Below are positions 8,163 to 16,855 of a stretch of DNA of 41,634 bases, one piece after another. The stretch covers positions 1 through 41,634 of the IMG/VR virus record IMGVR_UViG_3300036768_000459, one strand, 5' to 3'. How positions within the stretch are numbered: the first letter of the stretch is position 1; every line of letters starts with the position of its first letter. The notes below the pieces were generated by a model. It searched no databases and was not told where the DNA came from. It was given only the letters and a program-made list of their open reading frames with translations. Both the position numbers and the translations under genes were made by a program. The DNA is from a virus.

Positions 8163-8675
8163 ATGCTCGGTACATTTGTAGCGGGTCGATACAGTGCGAC
8201 CTATCAACCGCCGGGGGAATCGGCGTATTCAATCGGCATCATGGAAGAAGGGTATCAACTCCAATATCGTGCGTTAGCGTCGGTCATCAACAAATCTGAC
8301 GCCTACGGTATGACACCCATCGAAGCATTTCATCAAGGGTTTGAAGTGTTCATTGCGGGTAGTGCCCGTGAATGGATTGCAGGTGTCCATAAGATGCTCA
8401 ATCCTATCAACGGTTGGACTGGTGGAGCAGGGGGCATATTCTCCAACGGCACTATCGGCGTAGCTCACACGGATCGGGCCGGTACGCTTGTCCTTACCGC
8501 AACCGCTGGAACTCCTGCGGCGGCTTCCCCTGCATCTCTCACGGCTGCCTATGCGATGCTGGCCGAAAATTTTGACGTTTCCATGTTGTTCGGGCCTGCT
8601 GAACGGCTCATGCCCTGGCGTTTACGCATTTGGCCTTATTCTTCGTCGGGTATCAAATTCTTCACGACTACCTAA
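8163..8675 (+). CDS. Tail tube-like protein
   Basis: A 170-aa protein with no cysteine clusters or charged tails and many beta-prone stretches (S-A-T-Y-Q-P-P-G, G-V-A-H-T-D-R-A-G-T-L-V-L-T). The F-E-V-F-I-A-G segment and closing W-R-L-R-I-W-P-Y are reminiscent of major tail proteins. It lies directly before the tape measure candidate, where many siphoviruses place tail tube or tail proteins. The assignment is by position, size and composition. Confidence 0.55.
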   Translation: MLGTFVAGRYSATYQPPGESAYSIGIMEEGYQLQYRALASVINKSDAYGMTPIEAFHQGFEVFIAGSAREWIAGVHKMLNPINGWTGGAGGIFSNGTIGVAHTDRAGTLVLTATAGTPAAASPASLTAAYAMLAENFDVSMLFGPAERLMPWRLRIWPYSSSGIKFFTTT

Positions 8676-8686
8676 GAGGGGAATAA

Positions 8687-9487
8687 ATGGCGATTCCGAT
8701 CTTAGCGGCGTTTGGTCGTGCTGCCCTGTCTAGTGCTGGTCGAGGTGCGTTGGGTGGTGCTACCGGTTCGCGTACTGCTGGCTCGCTCCTATCGGGGTTT
8801 GGCGACTCATTCCAGCGGGGCTGGAATCAAGGGGCCAATCTTCTCGACGGTGCTTTACGTCGGTCTGCCGAGGTTGCCAATAACCAATTCCTACCGATGC
8901 TCCGTGACATTCTCCCCGCAGGAATGGGGAAGCTCGCAGAAAGCACGATTGCCCTCACGAATACCTTTGTTGCACGCGGGAAAGAGCTTGAACAGTATTC
9001 GGGGTTGTTGTCGGGTACAAACGCGATTAACGACGTTAAAACGATATTGGCGGACATCAAAGAAGCTCAGACGATGGAAGATTCTCTATCGCGAATCTCC
9101 CAATCGCAGAACGATATTTGGCTCAATATCAGGGAGATATTGCTACCCATAAAAGAAGCTATGGCGACACTGTTGGCTGATGGGCTAGAAACAGTTTTGA
9201 CATTCCTTGAATTTATGAAGCCATTGATGCAAAAACTGGGTGAAGCTGCGGTCATCGTCATCAAATGCGTGCCCGTGTTAGTCCCTGTTGTGGGTATTGC
9301 AATGGCAGTAGCCGACCTGATGAAGGATGTGGAAGAAAACACAAGGAAGAAAGACGAGATCAAAGATCTGCCTAAAGCAATGTTTAATCAGATGATTGAC
9401 GGGGCACTCAAAAACCTCAACCGAAATGCCCCACAAATGCCCCAGAACGATGGCGGACTTCTGAATTTACCGGCCTTCGGATTCTGA
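8687..9487 (+). CDS. Tape measure-like protein (short)
   Basis: A 266-aa protein with a Gly/Ala-rich N-terminus, a long helical middle (E-L-E-Q-Y-S-G-L-L-S-G-T-N-A, then D-I-K-E-A-Q-T, then I-R-E-I-L-L-P-I-K-E) and a hydrophobic helix around residues 190-210 (V-P-V-L-V-P-V-V-G-I-A-M-A). This layout is that of a tape measure protein, which fixes tail length and is ejected with the DNA. At roughly 1.5 angstrom per helical residue it would set a tail of only about 40 nm. The ribosome binding site GAGGGG sits 7 bases before ATG 8687. A pore-forming ejection protein is an alternative. Confidence 0.62.
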   Translation: MAIPILAAFGRAALSSAGRGALGGATGSRTAGSLLSGFGDSFQRGWNQGANLLDGALRRSAEVANNQFLPMLRDILPAGMGKLAESTIALTNTFVARGKELEQYSGLLSGTNAINDVKTILADIKEAQTMEDSLSRISQSQNDIWLNIREILLPIKEAMATLLADGLETVLTFLEFMKPLMQKLGEAAVIVIKCVPVLVPVVGIAMAVADLMKDVEENTRKKDEIKDLPKAMFNQMIDGALKNLNRNAPQMPQNDGGLLNLPAFGF

Positions 9488-9557
9488 TAATCGTCAATAT
9501 CCGCCCAAAATATCAACCTTACGTATCTATCGCAAGTCGAACAGAAAAACCGTTAGA

Positions 9558-9620
9558 TTCGTTAGTCCGAAAGTCCGGTCCGTGATTTTGCTAAGGGTCA
9601 CGGACTTCCGGACTAACGAA
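9558..9620. repeat. Long inverted repeat, copy A
   Basis: TTCGTTAGTCCG (9558-9569) pairs perfectly with 9609-9620, and the inner arms continue with one mismatch and a duplicated GTCCG. The core AGTCCGAAAGTCCGGTCC (9564-9581) is repeated exactly at 32026-32043, again inside an inverted repeat. It lies in the 9488-9698 gap before rusA. No T-run follows. The rest of the gap shows no promoter that I can support. Confidence 0.85.
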
Positions 9621-9698
9621 CTTAGCGATTATTACGGGAACGCAATAGCGAATAATGGAATGTATAAATTTTGGGAAATCTCAAAAAAGGCTAAAGTC

Positions 9699-10073
9699 AT
9701 GCTGGCTCAAATTACTCTGCCCTGTCCTCCTTCGATGAACTCGATATGGCGGGTAGGTCGTCGGGTCGGCTCGAAAAAGTCGGTCGTCTATCTGTCGGGC
9801 ATTTACAAAAACTGGCTCGAAACTATCGTTCTCGACGTTCGCAGGATGCCCAAAATTAAAGACTATCCGGTGCGTGTAGAGATCAAGGTGCAAGCAGGGA
9901 ATGACTGGCGCCGACGGGATATTGACAACCTGATTAAGCCTACCCTCGATGCTCTCGTAAGGTTTGGATGCCTCGAAGGGGACGACTCGAAACGTATCAC
10001 GTCCATTTCAATTCAGTTTGAACAAGCCAAAAGACCAAAATCAGAGATAGTCGTATCTCTTTTTGCGGTCTGA
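9699..10073 (+). CDS. rusA: RusA-family Holliday junction resolvase
   Basis: A 124-aa protein with the RusA signature R-R-D-I-D-N-L-I-K-P-T-L-D-A-L (residues ~71-85), whose aspartates bind the catalytic metal. The N-terminus L-P-C-P-P-S-M-N is also typical. RusA dimers cut four-way junctions formed during phage recombination and clear branches before packaging. I chose ATG 9699 for its AAGG site 8 bases upstream; ATG 9660 is in frame. It is unusual to find this enzyme inside the tail gene block, between the tape measure and a baseplate-like gene and directly after a cruciform-capable repeat. Confidence 0.88.
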   Translation: MLAQITLPCPPSMNSIWRVGRRVGSKKSVVYLSGIYKNWLETIVLDVRRMPKIKDYPVRVEIKVQAGNDWRRRDIDNLIKPTLDALVRFGCLEGDDSKRITSISIQFEQAKRPKSEIVVSLFAV

Positions 10074-10076
10074 TGT

Positions 10077-11903
10077 ATGCCGATTAGCTTACCTGTCGTC
10101 GGGACTGTCTCCTACAACGGTTACACGTTCGGGGCTGCTACGGAGACCGTTTCCATTCGTTGCGAATCGGTCAAGGATTCGGCCAACCGCTTCACGGTCA
10201 GAAACAAATACACGATCACTCTGCGGACGATTATTGCGGTTGCTGCTGGCTCTACGACTGATGCGACGATGCAAGCCCTACGGAAGACGCTTTACCAGAC
10301 GGGTAAGCCCTTTATCTACGAGGATAAAGGGTTTGGCGATCTGATTCTAAATGTCCCCGGTGGTACTGCTGATTGCAATTTTGGGCCAAAACCAATCGGT
10401 TACACATGGAAGCCGTACGCGGGACTTGCTGCGTGTGAATTGGAATTTACTATCGAAGTAGAAATCCCTGAATGCTCGGTTACGTTCGCGGGGCGTCCTA
10501 TCAGCGAATTGAATTTCAAGGTCGATTACAAGATAGGCAAGGATCACCTGACTACCCGCTCTTTTACGGGTCATTTGATTATTGCCAACAATCGGAACGG
10601 GTTGCAGGTTCTCGACTCACCAGACCGATACCGCGAACTCATTTACCCGAATGAACCCGTTGGATTCATTCGAGACACACGCGATTTCTCGGTTGATGAA
10701 TCCCGTACCCGTCTCGATGTGACTATCGTAGACCGTGAACTACCGGGGGTTTATGCTCCTCCGCCTGGTTGTGTTGATATTCCGCGAATCAAACACAGTT
10801 ACACTAACGCGGAACCGAGGAAATTTAATCAGCACATTGGGAAAATATCCGGCGAGTATCACATGGTAAAGGGGTTCCCTGCCGCGATGGGATACGAGCA
10901 TTTTCTGAAAGTAGTTCGCCAACGGATACATACGGTTTTCAATGCTATCCCTCCGGCAGTCAAAGGAAACAACGCGAACCCCAAAGCGGCTCCGTGTGTT
11001 GCGGTTCCCGGTGCAGATGCCGCAGACAAAGCGAAACCTATTTTCGGGGAACCTCAACCGACTACCGTTTTAATTACGGGGTACAACATTTCAGAAGATG
11101 ATGCGATGGGGGCTACCAAACTGACAATGGATATTTCCTATTTGGTACTCTCTCAACTCGGCGGGATATTCTTCAAATACGGGCTATGGGAACCTATCCC
11201 CGATGGAAATTGGCTTGCGTGGAAGGCATCGCTTGGCAAGATTGCGGGGCCGAGAGGGTTGGCACAACTCGGGTTCTCTCCTCAAGATGATTTGATAATG
11301 AACCTTTGCGAACAACCTGCAAAACAGGTCAATCTACGCGAAGCCGTGCGACGGAATAACCGCCCTTTCGATGCGGCTCTCCGCTCGGCTCTGGACCTTC
11401 CGAAGCCTACCAAAATGGGTTCGTGGCTCCACTTCAAAACAAGGGTATCGGTCAAGTCTGACGATTCACCGATTGTACATATTCCCTTATCGTTGCCAGA
11501 GCAGGCAGGCGATGCCGTGATACGCAACGCCCGTAACGCTCGCATCGAGGGGGGTAAGATTCGGGCTGACAAGATTCGCCAACAACTGCGAGACGCAAGC
11601 GACAAGGCACTAGACCCGCCCGCAAAACTGGCTCCGATTATTCAACAACCTACTTCGGCTCTGCCCTATGTGATTTTCGAGGGTGAAGCGGTGCGGGCGG
11701 GGTATCCTATCGACGCTCCGGAACTGGTTTCTCTCGGTGGCCGAAAGCTGGTTCGGGCGAATGGGCCAGACGAGTATTTTGTTCATCAAGAGGAACAGAC
11801 AGACGGGGGCGGGACTGAGTTGTACGCTGCCCAATGGCGTGTGAAATACTTCGTTTCTAACGAGATCGTAGATCAAGGAACTAACGTAAGGATGCCGACG
11901 TGA
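10077..11903 (+). CDS. Large tail or baseplate protein
   Basis: A 608-aa protein with an N-terminal ~150 residues of beta character (V-G-T-V-S-Y-N-G-Y-T-F-G and repeated T-x-T strands), a middle with many Pro/Gly turns, and a C-terminal region that is part helical and charged (G-K-I-R-A-D-K-I-R-Q-Q). No catalytic motif is visible. It follows the tape measure and RusA and precedes the chaperone pair; its size suits a distal tail or baseplate protein. It overlaps the next start by 4 bases (GTGA). Confidence 0.65.
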   Translation: MPISLPVVGTVSYNGYTFGAATETVSIRCESVKDSANRFTVRNKYTITLRTIIAVAAGSTTDATMQALRKTLYQTGKPFIYEDKGFGDLILNVPGGTADCNFGPKPIGYTWKPYAGLAACELEFTIEVEIPECSVTFAGRPISELNFKVDYKIGKDHLTTRSFTGHLIIANNRNGLQVLDSPDRYRELIYPNEPVGFIRDTRDFSVDESRTRLDVTIVDRELPGVYAPPPGCVDIPRIKHSYTNAEPRKFNQHIGKISGEYHMVKGFPAAMGYEHFLKVVRQRIHTVFNAIPPAVKGNNANPKAAPCVAVPGADAADKAKPIFGEPQPTTVLITGYNISEDDAMGATKLTMDISYLVLSQLGGIFFKYGLWEPIPDGNWLAWKASLGKIAGPRGLAQLGFSPQDDLIMNLCEQPAKQVNLREAVRRNNRPFDAALRSALDLPKPTKMGSWLHFKTRVSVKSDDSPIVHIPLSLPEQAGDAVIRNARNARIEGGKIRADKIRQQLRDASDKALDPPAKLAPIIQQPTSALPYVIFEGEAVRAGYPIDAPELVSLGGRKLVRANGPDEYFVHQEEQTDGGGTELYAAQWRVKYFVSNEIVDQGTNVRMPT

Positions 11904-12229
11904 GAATCAAAGAAAAAGGGTTTGACTTCTTGGAGATCGAAAACGCCGAAGGGGGCGTTACGACTCACAAGTTTGATATTGTGTTGTTGGCTTGTGAATT
12001 CCGCACAGCATGGCTCAAGGCAGATGACGAATACGGGACGGGTGACGCAAGGGCCAACGAAAAAACGGTGGCTCTGGTCAAGGCTCTCAATGAGATCGTG
12101 AATCGCTACGGGATTCCCGAAATGTCGGCCTACACGATCCTTGAGTTTGGCAAGCAGGTCATGGAATGGGAGGGCGAAGAAACAAAAAAGCCCGCAGAGA
12201 CCCCAACGCCATCCGCAGAGCTTGGGTAG
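11900..12229 (+). CDS. Tail assembly chaperone, short product (gpG-like)
   Basis: A 109-aa acidic, helical protein starting at GTG 11900. With the overlapping -1 frame it has the design of lambda gpG/gpGT: an upstream frame that normally terminates and a downstream frame reached by ribosomal slippage. Codons ACA-AAA-AAG at 12182-12190 contain the heptamer A-AAA-AAG, the most efficient bacterial -1 slippery site. Without slippage translation ends at 12229. Such proteins coat the tape measure and recruit tail tube subunits and are not in the virion. The location after the baseplate-like gene rather than before the tape measure is atypical. Confidence 0.75.
   Translation: MRIKEKGFDFLEIENAEGGVTTHKFDIVLLACEFRTAWLKADDEYGTGDARANEKTVALVKALNEIVNRYGIPEMSAYTILEFGKQVMEWEGEETKKPAETPTPSAELG
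12184..12190 (+). promoter_or_regulatory. -1 ribosomal frameshift site A-AAA-AAG
   Basis: The heptamer AAAAAAG is correctly phased as X-XXY-YYZ with the 11900 frame. A small hairpin (AGAGCT 12217-12222 with AGCTCT 12228-12233) lies 26 bases downstream and may or may not matter. Confidence 0.82.
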
Positions 12230-12447
12230 CTCTCAATTACGGGATAAACCCCTATTCTCTTTCCTCTGACGAGGTGTTTGAGTTAAATGCCGTCTTACCT
12301 GTGGTGCGTGCCCGTCAACTCCTGCAAGAGGGATTATCAAATCCAGAGGCGATCTACGAAGCTACGCTCATGGCAACTGGCTCGGAAGTGGCTGCGGAAA
12401 AAGCCCGTGCCGACGCAATTCAAAAACAAATGCTGACCAATTCCTAA
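12190..12447 (+). CDS. Tail assembly chaperone extension (gpT-like, made by -1 frameshift)
   Basis: After slipping at 12184-12190 the ribosome reads 85 more residues to 12447, giving a fusion of about 182 aa. The extension begins A-R-R-D-P-N-A-I-R-R-A-W and contains A-L-N-Y-G-I-N-P-Y-S-L-S, similar in style to second domains of tail chaperones. This frame has no good independent start: a GTG at 12226-12228 lacks a ribosome binding site, and an ATG at 12166 lies upstream of the slip site in the wrong context. The separate coordinates here mark only the part in the second frame. Confidence 0.72.
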   Translation, partial: ARRDPNAIRRAWVALNYGINPYSLSSDEVFELNAVLPVVRARQLLQEGLSNPEAIYEATLMATGSEVAAEKARADAIQKQMLTNS

Positions 12448-12462
12448 CGCCAAAATGCTTGC

Positions 12463-15400
12463 ATGAATGCGTTAAAACGATTTCGGCCAAAAAATCTGCC
12501 GTCAAACCTCACGGAAAACGTAGTCACTGACTACCGTGCTTCGCGGGGTTCGGGTGCGGGCAGTATGTTTGGCATTTCGTCCTATGATGGTCAGCATCTT
12601 TGGCGGTTCTATCTCGACCTCGACGCGATGCTTATTCACCCTAGCATTTTCCTGCCGTTGGCATTCGTCAAATCTCCTGTCACTGTCGGCGAAATCAAGG
12701 TGGAATCGGATAATCCGGCGGTCGTTGAATTTGCGCATAGACAATGGAACCGATTCAAGAATAACGCAATCACTCGGATTCTCGATAGTGGTTACGCCTA
12801 CGGGTGGGCAGGTTCCGAAGTCGTTTACGATGTGGTCGATGGGATGCTCCACTACGATCACATGAACTTCTTTCATTCGCGGGACGTGCGACCTCTTACC
12901 CTCAACGATCAAATAGTAGGAATCTCGGTTGTCAACGCAGGCCAGAACGGGGCCCAACTCTATTCGGCTAACGAGAATATCCCCAACAAGGGATTCTGGT
13001 ACGCACACAACCGACCGGCTGGAAGGCACTTCGGGCGGTCTCAATTACTTTCGGCTCACAAATACTGGAAACGCCTTGCAGGTGTCGATGGGGCCGAAGA
13101 GATGACGGATTTGGGGGCTTACAAATACGCGGTAGGGTTTACCGAAATCCGATTCCCTGAAGAAAAGATCAAGATCAAGAGAAACGGCGAAACGGTACAA
13201 GTCGAAGCCCGCGACCTCGCAAGGGAGATGGGGGAAAACCTCAAGGCGGGGGCGAATATCCAACTTCCTTCAACCTCAGACGAGAACGGAAAAGAGAAGT
13301 GGGCAATCAATTTCCAGACGCCGGGGTTGTCCATTTCTGACCTACTCGCACGCGAAGACGACCTACGCAAACAAATCAAGATGGGGTTAGGTGTTCCCCC
13401 CGAACTGATGGAAGCTGCCGAGACGGGTTCGGGTTTCTCTGGCCGTCTCATTCCGATGATGGCTTTCCTGATGGCTCAACAAACCCCTCTGAATGACCTC
13501 GTCGACGCCTTTGACAGGTTTATTCTGCGTCCGCTCATTCGTGCTAACTTCGGGCCGGATACGGTCTATTCCGTCGTTGCAAACGACCTGCAAGATACTT
13601 TCCGTCAGATGTTCGCCAAAGACCCGATGGGCACTAACGGGGGCCAGCAACAGGGCCAACAGCAACCTCAACCGGCACAAGCCGGGCAACCTGACCCGAT
13701 GCAGATGGGAGAGGGTGACGACGCCGAAGGGATGCCACCCGAAGCCGATTTACAGGGCATTACAGGGGCACAGCAGGCCAAACCTAACCAGAACGACGCT
13801 ATCCTCGCTGCGATGCTCGAAGCCCAACACGAAGCCACAGAACGCGGGGAACCAGACGCGGCGAAAGACGAGATCGAAGCCCTCGGCAAACTCAAGGGGG
13901 CCAACTTCTCCGCCTTGCTCGGCTGGACTCCGGCAAAATCGCAACGGGGCGGAACAAAGGCAATCGGCACGGGCAACGATTCAGGGCGGGTACTCTACGG
14001 GAAACAAGCCGAAGCAGCACTACGAGGGAAACAGACAGATGGCGTTCACGAATCGCACCGAGACCGGCAAGCAACGCGAAACGCATCGGCTGCGAAGGCT
14101 AAGGCCGTAGTCGATAAAGTCTACAATCTCGAAGAAATCAACGATCAGGATATTGCGGACTTCACAGAACACGCTCCTTCGTTGACGCTGGCAGAACTCA
14201 AACAAGCACGGGCCTACATGGCTGCCAAACTCGGAGGGGCCAAGAAGCACGCCGACATTGTTGCCAAGCTTCGAGAACACGTTGCCAAACATAACGACCT
14301 CATCAAAGGACGTGTGGCAGAACATGACGCGGTTATGAATGCTCCACCAGAGGAAGCAACACGCCAAAAACAAAATGTTGTACCGAAAGAAGCGGTTGAA
14401 CCTCAACCCGTTCAAGAGCAACCACAAGAGCAACCGCAGCAACCGGCAGAGCCGCCGAAAGAGGAGGTTACACCTGCCCCAGAAGTGAAACCATCTGGTT
14501 TTGATTGGAGTGCAATTAAAGGCCACGATGATTACAACCAAAATGTTCCTTCGATGACAGGGCAAATAGCCGTGAGTGGCTACAATGCAAACGCTATTCC
14601 TGAGTTGAAGGCAATCGGGGCTACGTTCGACCCAAAAAACAAACAATGGAATGTCCCTGCCAACGCGATTGAACAAGCAAAATCGATTGCCAAAAAACAT
14701 GGTCTAAAAACACACAATATCGTAAGTGCGGGAGATTGGCAAAGGCGGGAGTTTGTTACACGCGTAAACGCTGATAATGCTAATGATCCCGAACGACAAA
14801 AAGCATTATTGTCTATCGTTGATCGATTGGATAACGATGATTGGAACAATCTCAATGCGACACAGTTGCATGATTTACTGACTCGCGGGGGTGGTGTCTG
14901 GGGGAATGCCCATAAACCGACCGTAGAAAAGTTGCTTTCTACTGGTCTTCTGCCAGAAAAAGCTATTGCCAAGCTCTTAAAATTGCACCCCGAATTTGCC
15001 GAGAAGTACGGGGCTAAACCGCAAGAAGTTTCTGCACCAATTCCACCTACAGACACCCCAACAGAACCCACACCGACTCACACCGGAACAGTTAGCGATA
15101 GTGGAACAGGGGCATCGGGGAATGCTGCAACTGAAGGACTCGCAACCCATCGACCTGACGCAACAGTAGAACAAACGTCAGAGGGTAAGGGGGAGGAGAA
15201 GAAAGAGATAGTTGGTAGCGGTAACATGGGCGAGGTAGTCCGTGATGGCGATTATGTGTTTAAGAACACGACACGCCCAGACGGAACCAAGTCCAAAGAA
15301 GGAGAGATTTACGAGGCACTGAAAGGGGTTCCTGGTGTAGCTGAAGGTCAGCAGGAAGGTGATAAGGTCAAGGTCAAGCACTATCAAGAGGTACTCAGCA

Positions 15401-16803
15401 CCGATACCGTTCCTAATGAAAGAGACCGTAAGTCTATGGGCCACGTGGTTGGCAAGCAGGACAATATCAAACGATTGCTGTTGGCAGTCAATGCCCTGTC
15501 TGATCTGAATATGGCTTACAACGATCCTTTGCAAGTTGGTTTCGATGATAATTGGCAAGCCCACGTATTGGATTTTAGTAACGCTGGCGAGATTGATTCT
15601 GCTAACGCTCGCATGGATAACATGACTCGTTTAACTACATTCCTACGGGATTTTGGGGCCGAGGGTGCAGCAGACCATATTGAGGACACTATGGGGGCGT
15701 ACAACTACCTGTATTTCAAATCGCATAAGACCCCGGAAGAATTGAAGAAACTTGCAGCCCAATTAGTATCTGATCCAAAAAAGAAACGCTTCCAACATCT
15801 TGCCCCCATCTTGGATAAGTTAAGTGGTAAGAATATCCAATATGCTTATTACACTCGAAATCCAAGGCCAATCGATACGACAGGGCGGGATATTTTGCAG
15901 TCTGAATTAGACGAAAACGGGTTACGAATGGTATTTTCAGAACAGCCATTAGATGATGACACGATTCGCCAATACAACCTGATGCCGGTTAAACACTCCG
16001 TAAAACCTGCATCTACCCCCGTTGGCACAGCACAGAACAACTCTGATGGCTCTGCCCCAGTGAAAGATGCACCGATTGAGAAACCGAAGCCCACACCGAC
16101 TAACGCCGGAACAATTAGCGACAGTGGAGCAGGGGCATCGGGAGATGCTGCGGCTGCCGGAAGTGGACCCAATACCCCATCCATGTTTAACGAGGTCTCT
16201 TCGACCTCTGAGACCGCGGCTTCACCGGTATCCCCCTCGGCACCTGAGGCGCAGACACCTCAAGCGTCACCTTCACCCCCAGCAACCCCCAACGCATCCA
16301 CCGCAGATAGTTCCAAACCGAAGGCAGCAAAACCAAAGACGACAAAACCAAAGACGACAAAACCAAAGACGACCCCCGAACCAGAGCGGTATGCCTCACC
16401 GCTATCAAATGCACATTCGCGAGAAGAAAAACTCAAGGTATTGAAAGATTACATCGCCCAAGAAGAAGGAATAACGAGCGGCCCGCGAACCCTCACACAA
16501 GAATCGTTCACCAGACCTGATATCCCGCTGCCCATTTCGGAGGGCGAATTATCGGATTTGGGGCAGCGGATCAAGGATAAAATCGCTTCCTCTTCTTTCG
16601 GTACCCCAACGACCCAACTGTACGAGCAGTTCGGTCAGCCGCTGGGGTTGAGCAAACACGATTTCATGCGTGCATTATGGAAACTGAAACAACAAGGATC
16701 ATTACGCTTGTCACAATGGTCGGGGATGCCGGACGATATCCCAGACCCAGACCTCGTCATACCCCATAGCAGCAAGCTCATGGCTTATGTTCACGCAGAC
16801 TAG
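12463..16803 (+). CDS. Portal protein fused to multidomain extension with kinase-like and winged-helix domains
   Basis: A 1446-aa protein. Residues ~1-390 resemble DUF935/Mu gp29-like portals: helical core with A-H-R-Q-W-N-R-F, the hydrophobic D-S-G-Y-A-Y-G-W-A-G-S-E-V-V-Y, and G-L-G-V-P-P-E-L-M near 310. Beyond lie Gln/Pro linkers, a helical segment (~530-640), a small domain at 704-747 (I-G-A-T-F-D-P-K-N-K-Q-W-N-V-P) like DUF5710-type modules, and a kinase-like domain at ~915-1045: G-S-G-N-M-G-E-V at 918-925, Lys934, Y-N-D at 1019-1021, L-D-F-S at 1036-1039. The usual HxDxxxxN Asn is missing, so it may be a pseudokinase. A Lys/Pro/Thr repeat follows, then a winged-helix domain (~1379-1446). 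Portals are normally 400-700 aa. Confidence 0.8.
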   Translation: MNALKRFRPKNLPSNLTENVVTDYRASRGSGAGSMFGISSYDGQHLWRFYLDLDAMLIHPSIFLPLAFVKSPVTVGEIKVESDNPAVVEFAHRQWNRFKNNAITRILDSGYAYGWAGSEVVYDVVDGMLHYDHMNFFHSRDVRPLTLNDQIVGISVVNAGQNGAQLYSANENIPNKGFWYAHNRPAGRHFGRSQLLSAHKYWKRLAGVDGAEEMTDLGAYKYAVGFTEIRFPEEKIKIKRNGETVQVEARDLAREMGENLKAGANIQLPSTSDENGKEKWAINFQTPGLSISDLLAREDDLRKQIKMGLGVPPELMEAAETGSGFSGRLIPMMAFLMAQQTPLNDLVDAFDRFILRPLIRANFGPDTVYSVVANDLQDTFRQMFAKDPMGTNGGQQQGQQQPQPAQAGQPDPMQMGEGDDAEGMPPEADLQGITGAQQAKPNQNDAILAAMLEAQHEATERGEPDAAKDEIEALGKLKGANFSALLGWTPAKSQRGGTKAIGTGNDSGRVLYGKQAEAALRGKQTDGVHESHRDRQATRNASAAKAKAVVDKVYNLEEINDQDIADFTEHAPSLTLAELKQARAYMAAKLGGAKKHADIVAKLREHVAKHNDLIKGRVAEHDAVMNAPPEEATRQKQNVVPKEAVEPQPVQEQPQEQPQQPAEPPKEEVTPAPEVKPSGFDWSAIKGHDDYNQNVPSMTGQIAVSGYNANAIPELKAIGATFDPKNKQWNVPANAIEQAKSIAKKHGLKTHNIVSAGDWQRREFVTRVNADNANDPERQKALLSIVDRLDNDDWNNLNATQLHDLLTRGGGVWGNAHKPTVEKLLSTGLLPEKAIAKLLKLHPEFAEKYGAKPQEVSAPIPPTDTPTEPTPTHTGTVSDSGTGASGNAATEGLATHRPDATVEQTSEGKGEEKKEIVGSGNMGEVVRDGDYVFKNTTRPDGTKSKEGEIYEALKGVPGVAEGQQEGDKVKVKHYQEVLSTDTVPNERDRKSMGHVVGKQDNIKRLLLAVNALSDLNMAYNDPLQVGFDDNWQAHVLDFSNAGEIDSANARMDNMTRLTTFLRDFGAEGAADHIEDTMGAYNYLYFKSHKTPEELKKLAAQLVSDPKKKRFQHLAPILDKLSGKNIQYAYYTRNPRPIDTTGRDILQSELDENGLRMVFSEQPLDDDTIRQYNLMPVKHSVKPASTPVGTAQNNSDGSAPVKDAPIEKPKPTPTNAGTISDSGAGASGDAAAAGSGPNTPSMFNEVSSTSETAASPVSPSAPEAQTPQASPSPPATPNASTADSSKPKAAKPKTTKPKTTKPKTTPEPERYASPLSNAHSREEKLKVLKDYIAQEEGITSGPRTLTQESFTRPDIPLPISEGELSDLGQRIKDKIASSSFGTPTTQLYEQFGQPLGLSKHDFMRALWKLKQQGSLRLSQWSGMPDDIPDPDLVIPHSSKLMAYVHAD
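15067..15129 (+). repeat. Imperfect direct repeat before the kinase-like domain
   Basis: 63 bases matching 16090-16152 at 55 positions. They encode P-T-x-x-G-T-x-S-D-S-G-x-G-A-S-G-x-A-A linkers on the two sides of the kinase-like region. Confidence 0.85.
16090..16152 (+). repeat. Imperfect direct repeat after the kinase-like domain
   Basis: Second copy of the linker repeat at 15067-15129. The pair bounds about 1 kb holding the kinase-like domain and a following helical region. Confidence 0.85.
16329..16373 (+). repeat. Three perfect 15-bp tandem repeats
   Basis: The unit AAAACCAAAGACGAC occurs three times without change inside the portal fusion. It encodes K-P-K-T-T repeats, a basic flexible linker before the C-terminal winged-helix domain, and is prone to slippage. 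Confidence 0.9.
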
Positions 16804-16830
16804 CTAAATGAGACTAGATAAATGTCTGAC

Positions 16831-16842
16831 CTGATGCATCAG
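16831..16842. promoter_or_regulatory. Perfect 12-bp palindrome between portal and hub genes
   Basis: CTGATGCATCAG lies in the 52-bp gap before the 16856 start. It could be a protein-binding site; nothing else supports a function. Confidence 0.3.
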
Positions 16843-16855
16843 TTAAGTTTGTAGC

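Noticed and set aside
9290-9345. Hammerhead-like CTGATGA with GAAAAC downstream
   Set aside because: It lies in the tape measure coding sequence and the intervening bases cannot form stem II; no stem III or I.
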